Part shown: positions 34,084-44,079 of the stretch, piece after piece
Layout: each line of letters opens with the position of its first letter
Numbering within the stretch: the first letter of the stretch is position 1
DNA from: Sepioteuthis lessoniana
Taxonomy: Eukaryota > Mollusca > Cephalopoda > Myopsida > Loliginidae
NCBI GenBank assembly: GCA_963585895.1
Contig: OY757912.1
Coordinates: forward strand, 77,552,112-77,616,111
Reading direction: 5' to 3'
DNA: 64,000 nucleotides
Notes under the pieces: model-generated
The model's database searches: none
What the model was told of the DNA's origin: nothing
Seen by the model: the letters and a program-made list of their open reading frames with translations, nothing else
Made by a program: the position numbers and the translations under genes

Positions 34084-34134
<51 letters not shown>

Positions 34135-34155
34135 AGATAGATAGATAGATAGAAA
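34050..34155. repeat. compound (AC)n(GC)n(AC)n(TA)n, then (GATA)n
   Basis: Alternating dinucleotide arrays 34050-34131 followed by a short GATA run. Z-DNA prone. Confidence 0.95.
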
Positions 34156-34369
34156 ACACTCATTATCACCGATCAATAAGTGCACTCCAAATATTTTTAC
34201 ATCTAAACCGAAGATACTATAATTTTACTGTTTCTTGTGGAGCATTACATGGAGTTTCACAGTTGTGGAAACAAAGCTGTGGCCTCTCAGATCTCTCTTG
34301 TTAATTTCATTCTTTTTCCCGTTTCAGAGTATTGCAGGAAAATAGAAAATATTTTGATATATTTAACCA

Positions 34370-35145
34370 AGCATAGTGAAATCAAATCTTGGACAATGGG
34401 ACAGATGGTATTTTGTGTGAAGACTTATTACGAAACTAAATCTTCCAAGATTGTTCAAGAATTAAAAAAAAGAGTTCAGTTTCAACATATTTCCAAACAG
34501 GAGTCAGATTTTCAAATTGGTCAAGAACTTTGATGTTCATGGCACTTGTGAAGATCATAGGACAACTGCTTCTTCACTTTTTATTCCTCCGATAATTATC
34601 TGAACACCTTAGAATGTCACAAGGGTTCAAAAGTCAGTTGGCCAGAGTCCGCCCAGATCTTTTTGACGGAAGAGCTAAAAAGTTGGAATCTATCTTTTGT
34701 CCAGCGAATTCTGGTTAAAGATCTTAAAATTCATCCCAACCGGATATAGATAAAACCCTAACTGGTCCATGCCGATGTAAAAAAAGAGAATACCCATGTG
34801 ACAATGGTTTTCGAGAAAAGATCGACAATAACGAGGAATTTTTTAATGATTGTTGGTTTTCGAATGAAGCCCCTTTCAGCTTGAATGGTGAAATTAAGTC
34901 CAAGAATTTGATGTTTCGGGAAAACGAGAACCCTTGAATCGTTAAATACCATAAACTTTTAAAAATGTTCAAGCATTGGTCCCCATCTCAAAGTATCGCA
35001 TCATTGGGCCATTTTTCTTTGAAGATGATCAAAATAACGCAGTGACACGGACAAAAGAGGGTTACATCCCTGTTCTAAAGCAGTACAAGGAAGAAATCTA
35101 AGAACTAGATGATCTTAATGAGGAGGGACAGTGATTCTATCAGCA
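34370..35145 (+). pseudogene. IS630/Tc1-like transposase relic (DUF4817-type N-terminus)
   Basis: WTMGQMVFCVKTYYETKSSK at 34393-34452 matches the helix-turn-helix start of these transposases. Then QRILVKDLKIHPNRI (34695-34745), FFNDCWFSNEAPFSLNGEIK (34838-34900; the expected WFSDEAHF has lost its Asp), KNLMFRENENP, a GHFSLKMI segment (35005), and VTRTKEGYIPVLKQYKEEI (35040-35098) and a QHGSPVE remnant of the second Asp region (35138). Order is preserved over about 750 bp, with many stops and shifts. A SINE B head starts right after. Confidence 0.75.
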
Positions 35146-35364
35146 TGGTAGCCCAGTTGAATGGGGCTGTACAATACACTGACTGCATCTCTGTAGTCTG
35201 GTGAGACCCCGCCCCGCAACAAGTGCCCTGAATATGACACTAAACAATGAAGTTTTGGGGGATGCTGAGTACCAATCGCTCCCAGTTCTACTCTGACCTA
35301 GAGTGGTAGCGCCTAATAGAGTCTTTTCAATTGGTCAAATAACTGTTTGACATTTCAACTGTGA

Positions 35365-35655
35365 ATACATATTTACCAACCCCACCGCTCGAGTAGAATA
35401 AGATACAAGGTCAATTTTTTAGCGGAGTTTAACTGGTTTTGAATTCAGAGTTTTCCTTCTCCTAGACTAGTTGTCTAACCAAGGCTGAAGAACCCAGTTT
35501 GCCCTTGTATTTACTCATAGCTGGTGGGAGAATAATTGGATTCATACCTTTGCCAAGGGTATTAGTGCTATGTGAAATGCAATCAGTCTCGTCCAGGATT
35601 TGAACTCGTGACGCCGTGTCTATTTACTACGACGATAACCATTACACCATTTAAA
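35365..35655 (-). mobile_element. SINE D, near full length
   Basis: Minus orientation: 3' end TACCAACCCCACCGCTCGAG, body CTAGACTAGTTGTCTAACCA, central domain TACCTTTGCCAAGGGTATTA, B-box complement GGATTTGAACTCGTG, head GATAACCATTACACC. Confidence 0.85.
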
Positions 35656-36171
35656 CAGTATATAAACAAAAGAAACTCTAAATTGAATTGTTAGAAATAA
35701 AACTGTTTGATCATCTAACTGTGTGTAAACAAACGACTGATGTTTAATTGAATTGTGATATTTTGCAATATTGGGAACATTTGACTGTGTGTAAACGAAT
35801 AAGAAATGTTGAAAAGAATAATTGGTGTTATATAGTAAGACTTGTAACCACTTCACAGTGTGTAAACAAATGATTGACCTTGAATAGAATTATTAGTGTT
35901 AGATAGCAACAATTGAAACCATTAAACAGTGTATAAACAATAGTGATATTAGTGTGCAAACAAATTAGCTCTAACTCATGTAAAAATGAAATTACGCACA
36001 AAATATTCACTTCCGTACATCTATTTCAGCGAGTGCAAACAAATAATTGATGTTTAATTGTTATGGTTACATAGTAATACCTGGCGCTATTTAACTGGTT
36101 GCAAAAAAAATGAGCGTAGGTTCATTTAAAAAATGTTATTAAAAAATATTTTAACAAATCATATATTTTTA

Positions 36172-36409
36172 GTTGAAAGTAAAATTGGCGACCGTAGTCG
36201 AGGATGACCCGAAGGCTCCCTTTTCGATAGCTACTACACCGAGGTGTAGGGGAGGGTGCTACTCCTCTCCCTAGATTGCTCCACTTTACTCTTGATCCTT
36301 ACCTTCTAATGCTGAGTGTTAAGCATCAAGTACCATTTTTGAGTCTTTTGTATGACTCGACCTGGGATTGAACTCATGTCTTCCAGGTCATTGGCGAACC
36401 CTCACCGGA
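36172..36409 (-). mobile_element. SINE C inside SINE B, 12-bp target duplication
   Basis: Flanked by perfect CATATATTTTTA (36160-36171, 36410-36421). Minus orientation, from AGTTGAAAGTAAAATTGGCG to the tRNA head complement GGTCATTGGCGAACCCTCAC. Confidence 0.9.
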
Positions 36410-36666
36410 CATATATTTTTAATATGTATATATCAAAAGTATTTTGGCATTAAATAACGTACAAGAGTTGGTATGTCGAAAACTTAACGAAGCTGACCAC
36501 AGCAAATAACTCCTGAACTCTAACAACTATACACAATTATAAGGATTTGGCGTTAAATAACCTACGAAGGTTTATATGCCATAAAACCCAACAAACCAAC
36601 CATCGGGATGATGCTACTCTCTTCTCTCTTTAAACACACACACAAACACATATGCTCGTGCGCACG

Positions 36667-36668
<2 letters not shown>

Positions 36669-36720
<52 letters not shown>
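36669..36720. repeat. (GT)n array
   Basis: About 26 GT units, directly before a SINE A head. Confidence 0.95.
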
Positions 36721-36721
<1 letters not shown>

Positions 36722-36952
36722 TCTCCGTGGTGCAATGGCTAAAGTGGTTGATTTCAGCCTCGAAATAAGCGAGTTCAAACTCCAGTTGTGCTATGTCGTT
36801 CACTTTTGGACCAATTCTCTTGGACAAGATAGTGACCAGCTTATCCCTCTTGCTATGGATTAAATAGTATCATTGCTTTCCTCCAAAAAGGATCGTTTAA
36901 ACATTAAATAACCCACGATATTTGGTATGCCATTAAAGCAAAAACCAAACCT
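36720..36952 (+). mobile_element. SINE A, diverged
   Basis: GATCTCCGTGGTGCAATGGC head, GAGTTCAAACTCCAGTTGTG B-box zone, and tail AACATTAAATAACCCACGAT...GGTATGCCATTAAAG...CCAAACC. Confidence 0.8.
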
Positions 36953-36987
36953 AGGTAAATTCATAGACAAGATACTGTAAAAATCAA

Positions 36988-36991
<4 letters not shown>

Positions 36992-37023
<32 letters not shown>
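36992..37023. repeat. (TA)n array
   Basis: 16 TA units. Confidence 0.95.
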
Positions 37024-37029
<6 letters not shown>

Positions 37030-37147
37030 GCAATTTACTGACTCTTGTATGACTTTAGATGCATGGCATTAGAAGTATATGTAAAAATGCCAAAATGTTG
37101 GAAAACTATTACTCTCTCATTGCAGACAACACCTACACAAATATAAA

Positions 37148-37393
37148 TGAGGTTGGTGCAAAAATAATTGTTTTTAACATCAGATGCTGCTGGTACTAGC
37201 TAAGAAATAGATCAAGAAAATAATGGGATCGATTTTCTCTTCAGGTTGGCAACGCTTATTGAAAATCAGTGGTTCAATATGAACTTTGAAAACTTTCATG
37301 TTAGCTTCTCGGGATCAAGTTCAACTGAGCAACACTGCATTATTACACGCTCATTTGCTTACATGCGTTATGAATATAGAAGATATTTTCCCG
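37148..37393 (+). mobile_element. possible mariner 5' end
   Basis: GAGGTTGGTGCAAAAATAAT (37150-37169) closely resembles the terminal repeat TTAGGTTGGTGCAAAAGTAATT of irritans/cecropia-type mariners such as Hsmar1. Downstream sequence has no clear transposase and no matching right end was found. Confidence 0.4.
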
Positions 37394-37405
37394 CCAAATT
37401 TTAAG

Positions 37406-37636
37406 ATTGGTGTGGTTTGGTTTCTTTGTTTAATGGCATATCAACTCTTTGTAGGTTAATGCCAAAGCCATTCTCCTAGAAGAACAGTAGTGGTACTATT
37501 TAACCCATAGCTGGGAGGATAAGGGGGTTCATACCTTTCCCAAAGGTATTTGCCCGAAAGTGAACGTAATTGTACGAACCCGCGTACTACGATTCCGCAG
37601 TCCATCACTTTAACCATTACACCACGAGGACATCCC
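37406..37636 (-). mobile_element. SINE A, full length, 12-bp target duplication
   Basis: Flanked by perfect CCAAATTTTAAG (37394-37405, 37637-37648). Minus orientation from GGTTTGGTTTCTTTGTTTAA to CATTACACCACGAGGACATC. A short piece near the B box is deleted. Confidence 0.95.
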
Positions 37637-37697
37637 CCAAATTTTAAGTCTATCTGACAGAAACATTTAACACGGTGACGCTGGTATATATGGACTG

Positions 37698-37938
37698 AGC
37701 GTCTCCGTAGAGTAGTGGTTAAGGTGCAGCACTACGGCATCGTGGTAAGCGAGTTCGAATTTCAGTCGCACTATTACGCTAGCTTTTGGATTAATACAAA
37801 TGGAAAAGATATGAACTCCCTAATATTCTCCGGCTATTTGGTAAGTAGTACCATAAACGTTCTTCTGCAACGATAGTTTTGGCATTAAATAATCTACGAA
37901 AGTTTACATGCCATTAAACAAAGAAACTGAAAGCCGGT
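37698..37938 (+). mobile_element. SINE A variant
   Basis: GAGCGTCTCCGTAGAGTAGT head, CGAGTTCGAATTTCAGTCGC B box, tail GGCATTAAATAATCTACGAA...TTACATGCCATTAAAC. The head differs more than the body from other A copies. Confidence 0.75.
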
Positions 37939-38394
37939 ATAAGGAAAGCAAGTTTTCTCAAAAACCCAATTTTTAAAAAAAAAGTGAATGGCTTCACATG
38001 GAATCAGTGGAAGAATCAAAACCATCTTGACGAAAGCAGTTTTTAGAGCAGCAAAAATATTTAGAAGACACCACCAGAACTACTTTGGTTTTCATATATT
38101 TCTTTACGAAGCTTTGCTTAGTTGTGACAAAACGTCAGAAGTATCGGGTACTCATTGAGAATCAAACTCTCTAACGATGGTCTGCTTATCCAGTTTTCTA
38201 ACTATTACACCATATAAGTGCCTCAAAGAGACTTTAGAAAACTTATAGTTACTCAGATATCTGTAAAAATATCACCCATTAAAACTGGTTTCAATTTCAT
38301 TTGGCTTCTTTGTTCAACTGTCATTTATATAGAACTATATGAAAACGAAATTAAGTCTCCTGGACACATCTAAGTATTTTAGCTGATCTAAAAA
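37939..38394. other. unassigned, with a tRNA-like scrap
   Basis: 38150-38225 resembles a SINE head in minus orientation (TCTAACTATTACACCATATA). Rest unrecognised. Confidence 0.4.
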
Positions 38395-38960
38395 TTGCCT
38401 TGGTCAAGATGGCAGCGATTTTTCCTCTGATTCTATGTGTTGCCATTCTATTTTTATGACAAATGAGTATCGTTCCAAGGGCTCGAATTACAATTTGTAT
38501 GACCGTCACTTATGTGTTTCTAAGCTTTTCCAGAAGCAAGTATTTATCTATCATTAGGTTTTCTTTTAGTTTCATTATGGTTCGCTGGAAAGTCAAAATT
38601 TAATCATTCCCAAGTACGTTTCTTCTTGTTAATTAATTGTGGGTTTGTTCATATGATCAGGATTTGTGATCCATTTGTATCTCAATGTCCCAATGAATGT
38701 TTTGCAACTGAATTTCGTGAGATATTCATATTTGTCCTTTCAGTATGGACAAATTTTAATCTCTTGCACAATTTCCAGTGGATCACCTTTCCCACCCAGT
38801 CGTGTCTAGTCTTGATTCTTTTAGTTCTGATTGTTTATTTTTCATCCCTAGACTTTTTAAATCCAAAATACATATTGTTGTTCTTTAATTCTTGTTGGGA
38901 AATAACCAATAAAATATTCAGACGAAAGCATTAGTCCGAAAGAAAAGAAGCAAGTTGTTA
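38395..38960 (-). mobile_element. LINE-X C-terminal region
   Basis: From 38760 down: LQHWDIEIQMDHK (38700), then an LGND-FDFPANHNE stretch (38590-38620), NLMIDKYLLLEKLRKH (38510-38560), VTVIQIVIRALGTILI (38460-38510), then MATHRIRGKIAAILTKA (38400-38450). Order and spacing match the other LINE-X copies. Multiple breaks. Confidence 0.65.
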
Positions 38961-39169
38961 AGAGAGAAATGGATATCTGCGACTAAAACTGTTCAAATAC
39001 TTCTGTAGCAATAAGGTGGGGTATGTATATACTCAACAACTTCACCAAAGTCAATTGTTTCAGAGCCTTTCTTCTTGCTGTACCAGGCCTAAAGTGTCCA
39101 ATAAGTCATACAATTTAGACATAGCTAAAGGTAGGAAAGATATGGACCGAGCCTTTCCAAAGAAGAATT

Positions 39170-39905
39170 CATTTTCATCACAAAATCCCCGCCTCTTTGT
39201 CTATCTCTCTCTCGCTATTCGACTCTATCATCCCTCACTTCCGGGAGGTTTTCTAGACAACATCCAGTGTCCTTACAGAGCTGTTGTAGATAAGTTCTTG
39301 TTGGTCATCTAACACTTGTGCATACGTGTGAAGGTATCTATAGGAGAATGTTGCTTATGAGTTCCCTCTTGCTTCTCCAACAGTGTCCCGCATGTCTTGT
39401 TCATCTTATTTGGATGGATTTTTAGATGGGAGGTAGATGGCCATACAGCTTCAGTTTTGCAGGATGTTGCATCCAATATTTGTTTCATATAGCTCGTAGC
39501 ATTCTTGTGCAATTCTCGTCCAGCTTTTTCTCTATACGCATAGTCAGTGTCAATGTGGTGCATCCATATAGTAGAATTGACACGACCGCTTATTGGGAAA
39601 AATATTTGTTTTATTTTATGGGATAGGTCTGACTTCCATATAATCAATAACCTACCAACAGCAGTCCATGCCTTCGTTAATAGCATACTAATGTCATTTG
39701 CAGTAGATGAGACGCTGCTTCCTAGGTAGGTGAACTTGTCCACTAGTTTTTGAGAACCACCTATTAGTGTGCCGATGTCTCCTTTGTGATTAAAACACAT
39801 ATACTCTGTTTCGTCCGCATTCACCTGAAGCCCATTGCCACCTGCTGTCGGGTTCAAAATGGAAAAGCAAAAGGCTTCATCCTTAATTTGAACTCGAATC
39901 ATCAA
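39170..39905 (-). mobile_element. RTE LINE fragment, thumb to C-terminus
   Basis: A 198-codon frame (39905-39309) contains LNPTAGGNGLQVNADETEYM, LVDKFTYLGSSVSSTANDIS, SDLSHKIKQ, REKAGRELHKNATSYMKQIL and HLKIHPNKMNKTCGTLLEKQ; small indels shift it in and out of the canonical reading. The C-terminal part continues to about 39170. Confidence 0.85.
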
Positions 39906-39954
39906 GTCTATGGCCTAAGATGGAAGCTATAAACCACATCACACATTCCCATAT

Positions 39955-40205
39955 ACCTATCCCTCTTCCATTGGCAGAATATGACATAATGTCAGTTTTT
40001 TAATCAAAATCAGCGAGTTTTCTTACTCCAAGATTAGTTACCATAACAAAGCAGTAAAACTATTTACCTACAGCTAGGAGAAGAAACGGGTTCTTGCCCT
40101 TTTTAATGGTATTAGCGGCAAGAAAAACGCAAGCAATCTCGTCCATGATTTGAACCTGGCTCGTCGTGTCCATTTTCTACACAATGGATTGTAGAGTAAG
40201 GTCTT
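39955..40205 (-). mobile_element. SINE D, diverged
   Basis: GGCAGAATATGACATAATGT, TTACTCCAAGATTAGTTACC, TTTTTAATGGTATTAGCGGC, and the B-box complement TGATTTGAACCTGGC. Confidence 0.7.
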
Positions 40206-41135
40206 ATATAAATTGATATATCTGATGTGGGAATGTCTGGACACACATTTTTGTCAATCTCTCTTCCTCCTTTTCAGATAAATATTTTTCCTCCTTTTCC
40301 GATGACGCACTATTCAGATAGAGTGGTATGTAAACTATAGATACAACGGGATGAATATAGAGAATATATTATTATAGAAGAAAAGTATCATTATTGTTGT
40401 TTATTTATTCTTCTTGACATTGGTTGCGTTGTTGTTGTTGTTGTTGTTGTTGTAATAACGGCGACGCTGGGGGAGCATTTATTATTGTTGTCAATATAGC
40501 CATTGACCGGAATAAAGCCTGACAGTTTTTTTTTAAATCTGGCGAGAACTGAAATGGACTGTGAAAAGGTAGAAATATTAAGACTGATTAAAAAACAGAC
40601 AGTTGAATATAAACTATAAGAGAAGAGATGAGGATAGGTGGCAGAGAGAAGAAGGTCAAATAATTGATAGAAAGGAAGAAGAAAAACAACGACTGAAAGA
40701 AAGAAAGAAAGAAAGAAAGAATAACGTTGCTAAAAGAGAATATGAAAGAGGTCATGTCCTAACTTTTTTGCTAATTTGAAGCAATTTGAAGAAATTTTTT
40801 TCGAAAATTGAACAATGAGAACAGTTTAACAAATAGCAAAAAAAAAGAAAGAAAAATGCACGAAAGGATGCCAAGCGATGAAAATGGCTTGTTACTTCAT
40901 TCTTCTCTCTTTTCTTGCTGCAGTTTCTTTTTTAAATTATCGAGACAAAAGGCGAGATTGCTTACGGAGAAATGCCAATTTTATAGATTATGTTCAATAT
41001 CTACACGTCCTTTTCAAATGACTGCCGTGATTGACTTTTAAAACTTTAGTTTGGCCTAACCTGAATTTCTCATTTAAGTAAAATCAGTACGATCATTTCA
41101 ATACTATAAGGCTTTTTGAAATAATACCATGTATT
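40206..41135. other. unassigned, with GTT, GAAA simple repeats
   Basis: GTT array at 40430-40453 and GAAA array at 40697-40722. A 77-codon frame (40808-41041) shows no domain. Confidence 0.4.
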
Positions 41136-41231
41136 AATATATATATATATATATATATATATAAGTCGGCCCACCGTAGTCGGGGGTGACCAGAAGGCTT
41201 CCTGTTGAAGCTACTTCATCGAGGTGTAAAG

Positions 41232-41522
41232 GTGCCCGTGGTGTAATGGTTGTGGTCGCAGGATATGGACACGGCGATATGAGTTCAATTCCTGTACAAG
41301 ACTGATGGCATTTCACATAGCACTAATACCATTGGGAAAGGTATGAATCCAATATTCTCCCTCCAGCTATGGGTAAATAGTAGGGCAGACTTGGTTCTTC
41401 AGCCCTTGGTAAGGCAACTAGTCTAGGAGAAGGAAAACTCTGAATTCAAACCTATTAAACTCCGCTTAAAAAAATTGACCTTGTGTCATATCCTGCCCGA
41501 GCGGAGGAGTTGGGTAAATAGG
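41232..41522 (+). mobile_element. SINE D, full length, 14-bp target duplication
   Basis: Perfect ATCGAGGTGTAAAG at 41218-41231 and 41523-41536. Head GTGCCCGTGGTGTAATGGTT, B-box-like GAGTTCAATTCC, central domain CATTGGGAAAGGTATGAATC...AGCTATGGGTAAATAGTAGG, and the D-specific 3' half ending GAGCGGAGGAGTTGGGTAAA. This is the reference D copy in the window. Confidence 0.95.
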
Positions 41523-41632
41523 ATCGAGGTGTAAAGAAAGTTACTACTCTTTCTCAAGATTGCTCCACTTACCCTTGAGTTATACCTTATAATACTGAGT
41601 GTTAAACAGGGAAGCATCGAGTACCATTTTTG

Positions 41633-41870
41633 ATTGGTTTCTTTTTGTTTAATGGAATATCAACCTTTGTCGGTTATATAATGCCAAAGCCATCTTTCAA
41701 GAACAGCAGTAATACTATTTAACCCATACCTGGGAGGATAAGGAGGTTAATACCTTTCCCAAGGGTATTTGTCTGAAAGTGAGAGTAATGGCGCGATTGG
41801 AGTTTGAACTTGCTTTCTACGATTCCGCAGTACATCACTTTAATCATTACACTTCGAGGACACCCCAAAC
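41633..41870 (-). mobile_element. SINE A inside SINE C
   Basis: Minus orientation from ATTGGTTTCTTTTTGTTTAA to TTCGAGGACACCCC. Flanked by TTTTTGA-like short repeats from the split C sequence. Confidence 0.85.
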
Positions 41871-41965
41871 CTTTTTTGAGTCTTTGATATGACTTGACCT
41901 GGAATGGAACTCCAGTCTCCCGAGCCATTAGCCAACACTCTAACCATTATGCCAATTAGACAGAC

Positions 41966-42036
41966 AGACAGAAAGAAAGAAAGAAAGAAGAAGAAGAAGA
42001 AGAAGAAGAAGAAGAAGAAGAAGAAGAAGAAGAAGA
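41966..42036. repeat. (GAAA)n(GAA)n array
   Basis: GAAA units then about 16 GAA units; purine-only. Confidence 0.95.
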
Positions 42037-42356
42037 TAAATGGTGCATGTGTGTTGTGTCATAAAATAAATAATGTCCAAACACATGTAAAATAAAAGAT
42101 ATTTAATTCCAGGGAGAATATGGTACGCTGACCCATGTAAATAACAGTTGTTATTGGAATATGGCATAAAATAAATAAGATAAACACGTACTTAGAGAGA
42201 AGAATGAAAGTTATATATAACAGAAAACAAGTAAAACAATGTCGCTAGTGAAGTTTTTGTTACCTATTCCCTGAATGGATTACAATCAAATGTTATATCT
42301 TTATTGGAAGAGTCCAGAGTGTATCAAAATAAGGATGATACAACAACAACCTTAGT
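42037..42356. other. unassigned sequence
   Basis: Nothing recognised. Confidence 0.4.
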
Positions 42357-42372
42357 CGTATTTGTTTACAGA

Positions 42373-42673
42373 GATGTTTGACATCCCACCAAAGCAAAGT
42401 GTGGCACGAAGCGTCTTAAATGTGGGAGCCAGACGCAGGATGGTTGCCCAGACACGCCGGACAACGTCCAAAATTTTTGAAGCCCTGTCTGTATTCCCCT
42501 AAAAAAGGTATCAGGCGATAAACAAAGACCTGCCGAAGTAGGAGACAGCTTTGGGGTATGGTCCCCTGAGGCCCAAGGGAGTCTCAGTCTCAGTCTCAGC
42601 CACGGCGGCTGTGACCAACTAACAAAACCTGATACGTGCACTGTAAAAAACAGCCGGCTGAAGTATGTCCAGC
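42373..42673. mobile_element. possible 300-bp GC-rich insertion
   Basis: CGTATTTGTTTACAGA (42357-42372) and CGTATTTGTTTGCAGA (42674-42689) look like a 16-bp target duplication with one change. Between them the DNA is GC-rich, holds a triple CAGTCT repeat (42584-42600), a GGGG/CCCC hairpin (42551-42565), and a 108-codon minus frame crossing the whole insert, which I do not recognise. Confidence 0.5.
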
Positions 42674-42689
42674 CGTATTTGTTTGCAGA

Positions 42690-43085
42690 CACAGACTAGA
42701 ACAAGCACTGCTCTAAATAGTCCTCAGACCAGTCTATCCTGTGGGAATGTTCCAGTCACTTCACAACACAGTGTGACACAGAATCTCTGAGTGCCCCTCC
42801 ACAGATTTTCAATTCAGTCATTCTTTCTCTAAAACAGACTGCGCTACCAATTCTATAGTGCACAGTTTGACCAACTTTTCAACTCAAAACTGTGAAAAAT
42901 GGAATTAGCACAAAGTGATTCGCAGTCTCGAGTAGGATTTAAACTGGATTCTCCGTGTCCATTTTCTTCGAGAATAATCATGATTTTACCCGAACCTTCA
43001 CGGTTTGTATACAGAGATGAATTGACTTACTAATTACTTACAAAATATTACTCCGTCTGACTCATTTAAACTGCTTATATTATTT
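42690..43085 (-). mobile_element. unassigned, then a degenerate SINE D-like stretch
   Basis: 42840-43000 has a minus-strand D pattern (AGTAGGATTTAAACTGGATT, CTCCGTGTCCATTTTCTTCG). 42690-42840 not recognised. Confidence 0.4.
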
Positions 43086-43089
43086 GCTA

Positions 43090-43195
43090 TTGTTAAGTAG
43101 TCACCCATCTGAATACTATGCAAGCTCATCACAGCTTAACTTCAGTGATTAGATGAAAACCATCATAGTTAAAAGCAGACAAGATAGACTGTCAT
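43090..43195 (-). mobile_element. 5S rRNA-like SINE head fragment
   Basis: Minus strand reads AATCACTGAAGTTAAGC, then GATGAGCTTGC, then CAGATGGGTGACTAC: the A-box/intermediate/C-box promoter region of 5S rRNA. It shares GATGAGCTTGC with 48840-48935, where normal 5S genes have a different sequence, so both belong to one 5S-derived repeat. Confidence 0.75.
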
Positions 43196-43304
43196 CAAGA
43201 GACTAGATAAATATGATCAGGTAAATTGATTCAAATGGCATTTCAATTCGTCTCGGGTTATTTTATGCCTAGACGTTAGAGATTCACGTACGTTATACAT
43301 TTAG

Positions 43305-43525
43305 TTTAACAGCATATCAACCTTCGTGGGTTAATTGATACCAAATCCATCTTTATAGAAGAATAGTTATTGGTACAACTTAATACATTGTTGGGGGTGG
43401 ATAAGGAGGCTGGTACCTTTCTCAATCATATCAATCGGAAAGTTAACGTAATAGAGAGACTGGGGTTCGATCTTGCTTACTATGATGTCCCAGTCTAGTA
43501 CGTTAGCCTCTACACCACATGTACT
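43305..43525 (-). mobile_element. SINE A, diverged
   Basis: TTAACAGCATATCAACCTTC tail, TACCTTTCTCAATCATATCA body, and head complement GTTAGCCTCTACACCACATG. Confidence 0.75.
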
Positions 43526-43552
43526 TAGTTGTTTTACAATAATATTTATTTG

Positions 43553-43790
43553 GTGGGTGTCCTCGTGGTGTAATGGTTAAAGCGATGGACTGTGGAGTCG
43601 TAGTACGCGAGTTCGTACTCCAGTCGCGCTATAACGTTCACTTTCGGGCAAATACCCTTGGGAAAAGTATGAACCCCCTTATCCTCCCAGCTATGGGTTA
43701 AATAGTACCACTACTGTTCTTCTAGGAGAATGGATCGGCATCAAATAACCTAAAAAGAGTTGATATGCCATTAAACAAAGAAACCAAACC
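43553..43790 (+). mobile_element. SINE A, full length, 14-bp target duplication
   Basis: Perfect ATAATATTTATTTG at 43539-43552 and 43791-43804. Very close in sequence to the copies at 2887 and 59475; a good reference copy. Confidence 0.95.
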
Positions 43791-43844
43791 ATAATATTTA
43801 TTTGTAGTTGTTTGTCGGGAGATTCTTTTGTACGCGGTCTTATC

Positions 43845-44070
43845 GAATATAAATAATTTTTATTTGTTTTAACCATAGATAGGACTCTAATTGATACAAC
43901 TAATCAGAGTTAGAGTGAACCAGGGTGTAATGGCTATGATGATTCTCTCCACATTCCCCAGATTTTCAGAACTGGAGCCTATCCACAAGATGCATTATAG
44001 TGTCATTATGGGGTTCTTACCACTCTGCAGAAGATAGAGTCGACGTATTCTAAACCCCACAAACAGAGTT
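43845..44070 (-). mobile_element. SINE B 5' half
   Basis: Head complement: ATAGATAGGACTCTAATTGA, CAGATTTTCAGAACTGGAGC, TTACCACTCTGCAGAAGATA. Confidence 0.75.
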
Positions 44071-44079
44071 GCTGTTTGG

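Larger units (their letters stand above)
35145..36605 (+). mobile_element. SINE B, expanded and carrying SINE D and SINE C insertions
   Basis: Head from CCCAGTTGAATGGGGCTGTA (35150) to 35340. A SINE D (35365-35655, minus) follows. The AT-rich part runs 35660-36160 with repeats of CTGTGTGTAAACAAATGACT. A SINE C (36172-36409, minus) interrupts it. Tails end at 36510 and 36600. Confidence 0.8.
41163..41965 (-). mobile_element. SINE C split by SINE D and SINE A
   Basis: C sequence appears in three blocks, 41163-41231, 41523-41632 and 41871-41965, all minus and in order, covering a full copy. D entered after ATCGAGGTGTAAAG and A after CCATTTTTGA, so both are younger than C. Confidence 0.9.

Noticed and set aside
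43553-43630. tRNA gene (A and B boxes present)
   Set aside because: The same head recurs many times with a SINE body, tail and target duplications; no acceptor stem pairing.
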